Assembly (NCBI GenBank): GCA_001839685.1
Contig: MLAK01000552.1
Location: forward strand, 37,609-101,608
DNA: 64,000 nucleotides
Direction: 5' to 3'
Source: Tritrichomonas foetus
Taxonomy: Eukaryota; Parabasalia; Tritrichomonadida; Tritrichomonadidae
The number at the start of each line of letters is the position of its first letter. Position 1 is the stretch's first letter. The translations under genes and the position numbers were made by a program. Positions 1 through 9,500 of the stretch are shown piece by piece. The notes under the pieces are model-generated. The model saw nothing but the letters and a program-made list of their open reading frames with translations, made no database searches and had not been told where the DNA came from.

Positions 1-129
1 TTCAATAAAGCATGGAAATAAAATAAAAAATAAGATTACTGAAGGGTTTTAATTTCAATTTAGGCGATTCTTTAAAAATATATGCTGATATTCGAAATGC
101 AAAATTATTCAAAAGATTCAAAGTTTATT

Positions 130-447
130 CTATAAATCAACGTTAAGAACTGTTTTAACGAGTAAATCAGATACTTCAGTAAGTTTTCCATCTAAATCTG
201 CTTTGAAGTTTTTCAAATCTTTGTCTGTTTGTTTTTCCATCTCTTTTGTTTTATGCCTGATATCTTTTTGAACTTGTTTTTCGAGATCTTTTAATTTTTT
301 CTCGTTGGTTTTACGAAAATCTTCGATTTCTTTTTTCGCTTGCTCGTTTGCTTCGCGCATTAGTTTGTCTCTATCAGCACGGGCTTTTTGGATCGTTTGT
401 TGGGCTTGGTGCTCTGCTTCGAGTAGTGTTTGGACGTCTTTATCCAT
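130..447 (-). CDS. V-type H+-ATPase subunit G
   Basis: A 105-residue protein, almost entirely charged alpha-helix rich in Lys, Glu and Gln. The N-terminus (LLEAEHQAQQTIQKARADRD) is the hallmark of V-ATPase subunit G (Vma10), which has the same helix with A-x-x-x-A spacing and about this length (roughly 105-118 residues). In the known complex, subunit G pairs with subunit E as the peripheral stalk linking the catalytic V1 head to the membrane Vo ring, so the expected role is acidification of lysosomes and endosomes. The ATG at 447 is the only sensible start, and nothing precedes it in frame that looks coding. No signal peptide or membrane segment is visible. The family is recognised by sequence pattern only. 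Other short coiled coils can look similar, but the N-terminal motif is quite specific. Confidence 0.85.
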   Translation of the reverse strand: MDKDVQTLLEAEHQAQQTIQKARADRDKLMREANEQAKKEIEDFRKTNEKKLKDLEKQVQKDIRHKTKEMEKQTDKDLKNFKADLDGKLTEVSDLLVKTVLNVDL

Positions 448-760
448 TCCGAACTGAGAGACGATAGGAGCGGTTTCATAGAAAATTCATCGTCTCTAGA
501 ATAAAATATTTAAGCAGTGTAAAACTATTTTTAATATATTATTCATATTATAGAATTACATTAAAAGATATATAATACAAAATTTATCAATTGATATCAG
601 TAATTATCAAGATACTCTTATATTAATTATTTGAGAAGATATTCAATTTCATCTTTTTCAAATAAAAGTGACATGAAGAGAAAGATTCAAATCATCTCAT
701 AGAATAATGAAATGTGAACTAAAAAAAGTTTAATTTTTCATTTATCCAATCATTTAAATT
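448..760. other. Intergenic spacer between divergent genes
   Basis: About 310 bp of AT-rich DNA between the start of the V-ATPase G gene (-) and the start of the TBL1-like gene (+). It must hold both promoters. Just upstream of the + gene is TTTTTCATTTATCC, which resembles the TCA-pyrimidine initiator described for trichomonads. I see no RNA gene and no reading frame of note. Confidence 0.5.
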
Positions 761-2158
761 ATGATTTCAAGCGACGAAATAAACTTCCTTGTTATGCGAT
801 ATTTCAAAGAATGTGGTTTTGATCATTCCCGCTATACGTTTGAAGCAGAATCACCAATCGATCTCTCCAATTTTAATGGTGCACAAATTCCGCCTGGCGC
901 CCTCATCACGCTTTTACAAAAGGGGCTGCTGTATATCCAGTTGGAAAAAGAAATCAATTCCGCAAACAAAGGTGGCCAATCGTTCAATTCCCAATTAACC
1001 TTACTTGATGCCGCTCTCCGCGAAGGCTCGGCTCTTCCGCAGAAACAAGATAAAACACCAGAACCACCAAGCGACTCTCCGTCAATACAGCTCGACCCTT
1101 CAAATTCGATATTACTCGCCGAACATTCCAAAGATGTACTTTGTTGCTCATGGTCGCTCGACGGCCGCTTTCTGGCAACAGGATCCAGCGATAATACGGC
1201 TATCATTTGGGACATGTCTAACCCTGCGTCAGTTTCTCATTGCATATTGCAACATAGCAAAGTTTCAGGCGGAACAGGCCAATTGGTACAACATCAAGTC
1301 AGCTCGTTGGATTGGTCACAACCAGATGGAGCCACCCCCCATGGATTTTTAATAACCGGCTGTTCAGATGGAACAACACATGTGTGGGACGCATCAGGCG
1401 CTCTCATTCAAGAGGTAGTAAATGGCCAAGGCGCGATACATGTTGTTCGATTTGATCCGACCGGCCAAAAATACGTTTGCGGGTCAGCCGACTCAAACGT
1501 TATCATTGCCACGACTGAAACAGGTGAAGTCATCAAATCTGTCAATGTCAAGCATGGTCCAGTTTTGGATGCTTCATGGTGCAACGAAGGATGCTTTGCC
1601 GTTGGATGTGATGATGGCTTTATTGTGAAGTTTGATGCTGCAGTCAATGATGGTGAACCAATCTTCATGCCTGGTCATACAGCAACTGTTAATGGTCTCG
1701 CCTGGAGTCAAAATGGTGAATTTTTGGCCTCGTGTAGTGATGATAAAACAATACGCTTATGGCGTGATACTGAATCAACAATATTAAAGGGACACACAAA
1801 TCCTGTATATACTGTTCGTTGGAGTGTAAATGATGTTCTTGCTTCTGCATCGTTCGATAATACTGTGAGACTGTGGGACCCACAAAGTGGCCAATGCACT
1901 CATACACTCACTTCCCATTCCATGCCAATTTATTCATTATGCTTTTCACCTGATGGTGAATTTTTGGCTTCTGGAAGTGTGGATCAGTCGATTAAGTTCT
2001 GGAAAGTATCTGATGGAACTTTAATGTGCACTTGCATTGGTTTACAGAATATTTTCGATCTACAGTGTGACAGAGAAGGTCAATACATATCGGCTTGCTT
2101 CGAAGGTGGAAATGTTGTTGCAATTCCACTTGCTAATTTGCCACTTCGTCAGGAATAG
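761..2158 (+). CDS. TBL1/TBL1XR1-like LisH-WD40 transcriptional corepressor subunit
   Basis: A 465-residue protein. Residues 3-35 form a LisH dimerisation motif (SSDEINFLVMRYFKECGF) that matches TBL1/TBLR1 closely; the adjoining segment to about residue 70 (PPGALITLLQKGLLYI) is the rest of the TBL1 N-terminal domain. From about residue 117 to the end there are eight WD40 blades, with clear GH...WD signatures such as DGRFLATGSSDNTAIIWD and NGEFLASCSDDKTIRLWRD. In animals TBL1 bridges NCoR/SMRT and HDAC3; the yeast counterpart Sif2 sits in the Set3 deacetylase complex. A nuclear role in histone-deacetylase repression is therefore inferred. The length is close to the family norm (about 500). The 5' half is richer in C and G at third codon positions than the 3' half. 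No introns are needed. Family assignment is strong; complex partners cannot be seen here. Confidence 0.93.
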   Translation: MISSDEINFLVMRYFKECGFDHSRYTFEAESPIDLSNFNGAQIPPGALITLLQKGLLYIQLEKEINSANKGGQSFNSQLTLLDAALREGSALPQKQDKTPEPPSDSPSIQLDPSNSILLAEHSKDVLCCSWSLDGRFLATGSSDNTAIIWDMSNPASVSHCILQHSKVSGGTGQLVQHQVSSLDWSQPDGATPHGFLITGCSDGTTHVWDASGALIQEVVNGQGAIHVVRFDPTGQKYVCGSADSNVIIATTETGEVIKSVNVKHGPVLDASWCNEGCFAVGCDDGFIVKFDAAVNDGEPIFMPGHTATVNGLAWSQNGEFLASCSDDKTIRLWRDTESTILKGHTNPVYTVRWSVNDVLASASFDNTVRLWDPQSGQCTHTLTSHSMPIYSLCFSPDGEFLASGSVDQSIKFWKVSDGTLMCTCIGLQNIFDLQCDREGQYISACFEGGNVVAIPLANLPLRQE

Positions 2159-2535
2159 AAGAAGCAATCGATTTATAGATAGAAAAAAATGAGTGAAAAA
2201 AAATGTAGAAAGTAGAAAAAAAATATTAATACTTAGTAGTTTTTAATAGTTAGTTCAATTATTCATTGCATTATATAAAAAAAATATTTATTTCATTTTA
2301 TGTTTGATCTTTCTTTTGGTGCTTTAAAATAAATTGATTTATTTAGTGAATGAATAATCATCATTAATGATTTCATGTTTGTACTTATTGGGCTAAATGA
2401 TTTATATGATCAGTCAGTGATCGTCTTTCAACTTGTGAATAATTCTATTAAAAAAACAATAAGAATCATGTGTAATTTTTCTGACAACGATACTGGGAGA
2501 TACGAAACTTTTTCGAAATTAATCTAAAAAAATGA
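2159..2535. other. Intergenic spacer
   Basis: About 375 bp, AT-rich, with A- and T-runs after the TBL1-like stop. AACTTTTT lies at 2506-2513, 22 bp before the AP-3 beta ATG. Another ATG at 2532 overlaps the chosen start by four bases but gives only a six-codon frame (MNEFRP). No RNA gene is recognised. Confidence 0.5.
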
Positions 2536-4629
2536 ATGAATTTCGGCCGTAATGATATATTATGTAGGAAACAGGGAGGTGAAAACTCTTGTGATGAAAC
2601 CAATGAGATTGAAGATACTTACCAAATGATTACAGAGTGTTTACTTTCAGAAAGAATCACAGATCAAACTGAAGGTATGAAAATCCTTTTATCTTTCATG
2701 GTAAAAGGTGAAAATGTATCTCGTTTCTTTCCAATTGTAGTTCAAGTGATTACCTCCGAAAATGAAGAGCTACGACATTTAGCATATGTTTATCTCTCTC
2801 ATCATACTGAATCTGATCCAGATTCAATGTTAATGTCAGTTAATACATTTCAAAGATCACTGACCGATAAAGAACCTGCTATACGAGCTTTATCACTTAA
2901 GCTTTTATCATCAATTCGATCAACAGAAATCATTGAAATAGTGTTGAACGCAATACAGATTTCTGCAAGTGATGAATCCCCATATGTCCGAAAGGAAGCT
3001 GCACTTTCTCTTGTAAAGATATTTGAAGCTTCACCACATTTGCGAGATTCAATTATTCCATTGGTTCAAAAACTGCTAAAAGATCAATCAATAATAACAA
3101 TTAGTGGTGCTTTATTTGCAGTTTCCAGAATTTCACCAGATTGTGATGCATTAATTCACCCTATTTATAGAACATTGTGCAAAATATTAACAAAACTTGA
3201 TCCATGGGGGCAATCAACAGCTTTACATATATTAACAAGATACGTCCGCAGGAATTTCATAATCACACCATCAAAACACAATTTTTTTATCGAAAATGAG
3301 GAGAACTTTGGACTAAATGATCCTGACCTTGACTTGCTTTTCCACAATGCAAGACCATTACTAAACTCGATTACCCCTTCAGTAACATTTGCAGCATGCT
3401 CTTTATTTTTTTATTGTACCAATTCATCTATGCACACAATTATTGTAAAACCGCTGATTAGACTTATATATGGTGATATGTCCACAACTTTTTCAGCTCT
3501 TCACGCCATTTCATCTTTTATTGCAGACAATCCAGAACCATTTATCCCTCATATAAGACACTTCTTCCTAAGTAATGAAGATATTATTCCTATAAAGAAA
3601 ATGAAACTCACAATTTTATCACAGCTTGTACGAAAATCAAACTTGGAGGTAATAATTCGCGAAATGTCTCAACATATTTATGATGATAATAATGATATTT
3701 CAATGGTAGCTATCAATGCACTTGGAATGATTGCTACAACTCATGGAGAAAATGAATCACTTTGTATGAAAATAATTGTTCATCTTTTACATTCCAAATC
3801 AGAAAGAGTTCTTTCTCAAACTATTAAGATGTTATGTAAACTTTTCAGACATTCTTTTCGAAACACAACATCTGAGAATAAAAGCTTTATTGGTGAAGAT
3901 GAAGCAAAGAAAATTATCGAAGAGATGGCTTTAATATTCAATAAAATTATTAATATTGATACGAAAGTTGCATTAGTGAGTTTAATAAATGACAAATGCG
4001 ATATTATTCCTCATCATTCTCATGAAGTTCTGAGGCAACTCGCACTAACATTTTCAAATCAGAATATTTTAGTGAAATATCAAGCAGTATTATTAGCCGC
4101 AAAACTATATTCCAACAAACAACTTATCATAGAAGATTTAACAAGATATGTCCTCACACTAGGTTTTTATGACAACAATATTGATCTTCGCGATTGGTCT
4201 AGACTTTTACATTCATTAATAGCAGCACCAACACAAAATGAAGAGATTTTATCATATAGAAAACTTGCAACGAAATTTATGTTTCCTGAGAAACCAGATG
4301 TTGTTTGGGAAGAAAGAATAATTAAAGCATCTGAAGTTGAAGCTGGCTCATTTAGTTCCATTTTTGGTTTCACAAAAACTCATTCATCTCAAGTTGTTGC
4401 TTGGTGTGATCCATTAAAACAGCCTAAATCCTCTCTTCGAGATGAAAGTAGTCTTGGATGGGTCGACGACCAAGGAGATATTGATAGTGATTTAGAGTTG
4501 TTTTTCGAAGCTACAAAAAATGAATTGGATTCCTCAGATATCGTGATTATTGATCAACATGAAAATGAAGATATAACAAGCCAAATTGAAACAGTGAATT
4601 CTGATGACATTAATTCTTACTTTGACTAA
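2536..4629 (+). CDS. AP-3 complex beta subunit (beta-adaptin), short form
   Basis: A 697-residue adaptin N-terminal solenoid. Residues about 25-560 are ARM/HEAT-like helices with the beta-adaptin signatures LAYVYLSHH, FQRSLTDKEPAIRALSLKLLSSIR and YVRKEAALSLVKIF. The pattern fits AP-3 beta better than AP-1/2 beta: there is a FYDNNIDLRDWSRLLHSL block followed by LATKFMFPEKPDVVWEE. AP-3 sorts cargo from endosomes to lysosome-related compartments. The protein stops at an acidic tail (about 650-697) and lacks the long hinge and appendage of the roughly 1,000-residue animal proteins, so it may not bind clathrin or accessory proteins through that route. The ATG at 2536 follows an AACTTTTT element by 22 bp. 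A short overlapping upstream ATG (2532) exists. AP-4 beta is the main alternative. Confidence 0.87.
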   Translation: MNFGRNDILCRKQGGENSCDETNEIEDTYQMITECLLSERITDQTEGMKILLSFMVKGENVSRFFPIVVQVITSENEELRHLAYVYLSHHTESDPDSMLMSVNTFQRSLTDKEPAIRALSLKLLSSIRSTEIIEIVLNAIQISASDESPYVRKEAALSLVKIFEASPHLRDSIIPLVQKLLKDQSIITISGALFAVSRISPDCDALIHPIYRTLCKILTKLDPWGQSTALHILTRYVRRNFIITPSKHNFFIENEENFGLNDPDLDLLFHNARPLLNSITPSVTFAACSLFFYCTNSSMHTIIVKPLIRLIYGDMSTTFSALHAISSFIADNPEPFIPHIRHFFLSNEDIIPIKKMKLTILSQLVRKSNLEVIIREMSQHIYDDNNDISMVAINALGMIATTHGENESLCMKIIVHLLHSKSERVLSQTIKMLCKLFRHSFRNTTSENKSFIGEDEAKKIIEEMALIFNKIINIDTKVALVSLINDKCDIIPHHSHEVLRQLALTFSNQNILVKYQAVLLAAKLYSNKQLIIEDLTRYVLTLGFYDNNIDLRDWSRLLHSLIAAPTQNEEILSYRKLATKFMFPEKPDVVWEERIIKASEVEAGSFSSIFGFTKTHSSQVVAWCDPLKQPKSSLRDESSLGWVDDQGDIDSDLELFFEATKNELDSSDIVIIDQHENEDITSQIETVNSDDINSYFD

Positions 4630-4889
4630 AAAAAATACAATTGCAATAATTATTGAAAAACATATTTATTCATTTTTATATACACATATTTTATCTTTTA
4701 TTGATTCTACACTCAAACTTAAGATAACCACAGAAAGTATTTAGCTGTCTCAGTCATTCGAAAATTCATATGCTATAGCCACATCTATGCAATCTAACTA
4801 TATTATGATTATATGCCTGAAATGTGAAATAAAATATATATCTGATAACTTGGAAAAGGCCAAATTTGGTCAATTTTACGTGAGAAAAT

Positions 4890-6068
4890 ATGTCTCAAAG
4901 CCGATGGTTTTCGCGGCCACCGCATATTTCTAATATGCGTATTAACCCCGGATTAAGACATTCATCAAGAATTTGGACGAAACCCAAAGCTGCTAAGCGA
5001 CCATCCGATTTTTATATTGACGCGCAATTAAAATTCGTACGAAATTTTTCTCAAGCTCATCCCCAATTATTGATGTTCCTTAACGACTCCAAAAACGTTT
5101 TTTCGAGACAATTACCAAACATGGGAAGTGAATATGTTTCCAGACTTGTTTTCGATTTCAACGCAGTCACGGTCATGATTATGCACCAAGGAATTGTAAA
5201 CGCTGCAATTTGTTCTCGAGTTTTTTACAAGGAAGTATTTATCGAAATTGTATTTTGCGCAGTCGAATCTTCACTCCAAAGTCGCGGCTATGGACGGTTA
5301 GCAATGAACTACCTCAAACGAGTTATTCAAATCGAAGAACTTTACGATATTCTCACATGCGCAGATAATGAAGCCGTTACATATTTTAAGAAACAAGGTT
5401 TCAACGATAAGGCCATCAACATGGACCCGAAAAGATGGGTTGGAAGAATCAAAGATTATGAAGGTGTTACTTTAGTGCATTGCAAAATTTATCCAGATAT
5501 TGATTATATGAACTTTTCTAAAACTATTGATGACCAAATTAAAAGGGTTGAAAAGAAAATTGGTGTGCGAAATCATAAACCATTTTTCTCACCAAATGAT
5601 AAATACTCACCTTATCCACAAATGCCTTCATACATGAATAAAAGCCTGATTGAGGTTATTAAAGCGACAGATTGTGCAGAACGTAGAGATGAAGAACAGA
5701 GACTAATTGAAAGGTACGACAGAGACATGAATTCATTAAAACATAAACTTTTGTATATTTTAGAAGAATTAAAAAATGATGAAAAGTTCGGTCCGATTTT
5801 TGAAAAGCCAGTCACAGAAGAAATCGCTCCAAGTTACTTCGAAACTATACAGAGACCAATGGACTTTCAAACTATTGAGAGAAGATTGAAAAGATATAAA
5901 GATTATTATAAAAGACCAGAAATATTTGCTGCAGACATTCATTTAATGTGTGACAACTGTAAAATATTCAATAGTGCTGAAACACATTTCTATAAAACAG
6001 CCACCCAATGTATGCAGAAGTTCAAGCATTTATATAATGCGACTTTCCCTGAACTCCAAAACCAATAG
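4890..6068 (+). CDS. GCN5/PCAF-type histone acetyltransferase with bromodomain
   Basis: A 392-residue protein. A GNAT domain covers about residues 60-225: SRLVFDFNAVTVMI, then EIVFCAVESSLQSRGYGRLAM with the catalytic Glu at 119 and the acetyl-CoA pyrophosphate loop QSRGYG, then LTCADNEAVTYFKKQGF and the GCN5-specific IKDYEGVTLVHCKIYPDIDY. A bromodomain fills about residues 285-385 (PVTEEIAPSYFETIQRPMDF), with the acetyl-lysine-binding Asn at 361 in KIFNSAETHFYK. This is the minimal GCN5 architecture of yeast (439 residues), without the long N-terminal domain of animal PCAF. It should acetylate histone H3 as the catalytic subunit of a SAGA/ADA-like complex. The first 60 residues are basic and not conserved. 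The upstream region carries TTTTACGTGAGAAAAT directly before the ATG. Catalytic and reader residues are all intact. Confidence 0.96.
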   Translation: MSQSRWFSRPPHISNMRINPGLRHSSRIWTKPKAAKRPSDFYIDAQLKFVRNFSQAHPQLLMFLNDSKNVFSRQLPNMGSEYVSRLVFDFNAVTVMIMHQGIVNAAICSRVFYKEVFIEIVFCAVESSLQSRGYGRLAMNYLKRVIQIEELYDILTCADNEAVTYFKKQGFNDKAINMDPKRWVGRIKDYEGVTLVHCKIYPDIDYMNFSKTIDDQIKRVEKKIGVRNHKPFFSPNDKYSPYPQMPSYMNKSLIEVIKATDCAERRDEEQRLIERYDRDMNSLKHKLLYILEELKNDEKFGPIFEKPVTEEIAPSYFETIQRPMDFQTIERRLKRYKDYYKRPEIFAADIHLMCDNCKIFNSAETHFYKTATQCMQKFKHLYNATFPELQNQ

Positions 6069-6563
6069 CTCAATCTGCTGTGTTTATAGATAGCCAATAT
6101 TTCATTATTATATATTTAAGTTTGAATTTTGATGGGTTTGAATTGAAATGATGATTACATGATAATTATGATTATTTAATTTGGATTTTTATCCTTTTAC
6201 GAGTTTTTGAATTGAAATTTGGCTTGACTAGTTTTGATGTTGTGGTGAATATTCTGTTGTTTGAAAATTTCATTAATTAATTCTTGGCAGATTATAATAA
6301 ATGTGATTTACTTTATAGATACTTTTTTTTTCGTAATTTTACGAATTTTTTTTTCTTTACTGTGAATTCTGAAAAATATTTTCATCGATAATTCATTTAT
6401 CTCGATACGAAGTTGCGAAATCAATAAAAGATTATAAAATGCATAAACAGGAAAGAATAGTCTTTACACTCTTTTGTTTTACGTGAAGCAATTCACTAAG
6501 CATTCTCATTGATAAGCGGTTATCTTTGAAAAGTCCAGAAATTCTGGTTTCAGCTTTAAATCA
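6069..6563. other. Intergenic spacer
   Basis: About 495 bp, AT-rich with T-runs. TTTTACGTGAAG lies about 80 bp upstream of the deubiquitinase ATG and echoes the TTTTACGTGAGA found just before the GCN5 gene. No reading frame or RNA gene is supported. Confidence 0.45.
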
Positions 6564-9500
6564 ATGAGTCACAACATAGAATTTCCTCAGAACGACGACT
6601 TTATTTTCGAAGGGGACGATATCAGCGACAACGTACGAAACTTGAGCAACGTTTTATCCCAATTAAATTCGATTCCAATGGACGAATTTCCACCGAAAAC
6701 CGACGATTTCCTCAACAACCAACTTCCATCGATCTGGCGAACCATTCAATCTTCGTCACATCCATCTCGATCGCTCATTAAAGAAATTACGTTTTTCGAA
6801 GAGCAATATTGTAAACTATGCGTTCATACAAATTTAATTCCTTCAATGCTCATCGCAATTACAACTACGTTCGACAGTTCGTTACAGAAAGGAACTTTCT
6901 ACCAGTGCGAAACAATTTCAGACCAAGAAAGAGATTCAATTTTCGATAAATTGGAAAATCACGATAAAATCCTTCGCCCTGACAGGCCAAATTCCAATCA
7001 CATCACTAAAGAATTAATCTTAAATGTAGTCAAATCATGCATTTTCAAACGTGCAAAAGAATTATATGAAGAAAATATTTTAAACGCAGAACAAGTTTCA
7101 GCACTTGTGCGTTTGTTCACTTGTATTGAATCAAGTATTGACCCGAAATTAGTATCAGCCATTTTACCAATTCTCATGAATGCTTCTATTCGTTTAATTG
7201 ATCCCAAAAATACAGATTTAAATCACATCTGTCAATTCCTTTCAAAATTTGTAGTTATGATGCCAAATTTAGTGGATAGCATCTTAAATGTTTTTTGTGA
7301 CTTATCAAGTGAAAAATCACCAGTTACTACTCGTTATATGGCAATTTCTGATATCATTACAATTGTGAGTTCAGTTGGAATTGGAAATTCTGAAAATCAA
7401 GTTAAAAATGCAATGGTAAATGCTTTGAATACTTCTTCACAATCGAATATTTTAACCCGAGTTTATCAATTTTTACCAAAATTAGCTTCAATTACTCAAT
7501 TTTCTGATGATGATCTTCACAGCTTATTAAATAAAACTCGTTCAAATGATGAAAAATTAATTTCAGCTTTAGTTGAAGTAATTAATTCAATTAATCGAAG
7601 TGTTGATTCGTTTGCTGAGGAATTACTCGCACATGACATTTTATCTCCAGCTTTATATTGCTCTGTGATTGGGAAAACAGAAAGTGAAACAACAACCAAA
7701 CGATTATTTGATCAACTATTGGATTCGACTGATCGATTAATGAAAAAAACATCGATTCAACATGTTGAATTAAACGATAGACTGACAAGTTTAATGAATG
7801 AAGAAGGTGTTGATTTAATGAAACTTTTGAAATTTTTGTTTTTATGTGCCCCAAACGTTGACACTTTGAAAGATTCAATTGTAAAAGTTCTAAATCTTCC
7901 TGTTCTTCCACCTGAATTGATTCCAATGCTTCAAGGTTTTACAAGAAAATTGAATGACTTTGATTCATCCACAACAATAATGGCTTTATTTAATGTCGTT
8001 TTAGGAAAACTTCAAACAACAACTTCTTATAATCAATTCACCAGTTCATTAGTTACTGTTGTAACACAATGGATTAATGTATCAAATAATATTGAAACTA
8101 CTGTAATTTTAAAGAAATTATCTGAACTTAATTTCACTTCGATTGATGACAGTGTTCCTTGTTTAGTGAATGAATTAATTGCTAAATGTAATGACGAAAA
8201 AGTGAAGCAAGATTTTCTATTTAAAGTCCTAAATGACTCAGTACCACCAAAACATTCAATATGGTTAATTGAATCACTTTTTACTTTAATTCATGAAGAT
8301 AATAATTTGGTACTAACATGTTTTAATACCATAATGGAGCACATACAAGGTGATAAATATACAAATGGTGTTTCTCTTCTTTATAGCGCTGTGATGTATG
8401 AAGCAGATTTCTATCAATTAGGTGAACATAATTGCTTTAATCAAAACGTTGTTTTACATTTACAAGATGATAATGCAACTGATATCGTAATATCTCTTCA
8501 TCCATTTCATAGCACAAGACGTATTTTTGCAGAAGTGGCACATGCTTTGAATATTAGTGTGACACAATTCCAACTGATTATTACTGAAGAACAACAGGAA
8601 AAGTATCTAACATATAATGCACCATTAAACGTTGTTCAAATTGGTATAATCGAAGAAGAAGATTTAGTTTATCATGAAGTTCCAATGGAATTGATCATAG
8701 CTAGTAATAATGAAGACCATCAACCTAATCCACCAACATATGAAACTCCATTTATGGATTGTTTGGCTTCAAAGACATCAATTTTATTCGATTTATTGAA
8801 AGATGACTTTGAGAGTGAATTGTTATTCTTAATTATTTTATTATTTCCAAAATTAAGTCTCGTTCCCAATAATCCACTTCAAGAAGTAGCTGTTGGCAAA
8901 TGTAGTGATCCAATGCTCTTTAAAGATTCAATTCGAGTTTTTCCTTATGCAGTTTCTTGTTCACCAATTCCGGAACGAGCACAAGAATTTCTTTTTGAAC
9001 TCGTTTCCCATAATTATGATACAGTGAGCGTTGCATTTGCTTGCAAGGCTTTGTTTGGCATAGAAAATACTTTTGTTTTCGATAAAACTAACCTTAAAAA
9101 ATGTTTAATTGATTGTTCAAATCACCAATTTCGTAGTATTACTTCAAAAATGGTCTCAACTGAAACAAACAAAGATGATATGATTGAATTATTAATGACA
9201 ACATTGACTAAAGAAAATCGGAAAAAGTCAAAACAGTTTTACGATTGTATAAAGAAATTTAATTTACCTCCAGAAACTTTTATTCCAATTTATCAAGCTT
9301 TAGAACAATTTGAATTTTCCTATTATTCAGATATTGATCAAACTTTTATTTCACTTTTAGATTTAATTCCAGAAAATCAAGAAATGATTGATTTGACAAT
9401 TCAACGTCTCTTTTCACCACCAACTTGTAAAAATGAAACTTTACCATTCGTTCATACAATAGAAAGTTGGCTAGCTGCTTTGAAATTCATTGAATCCGAA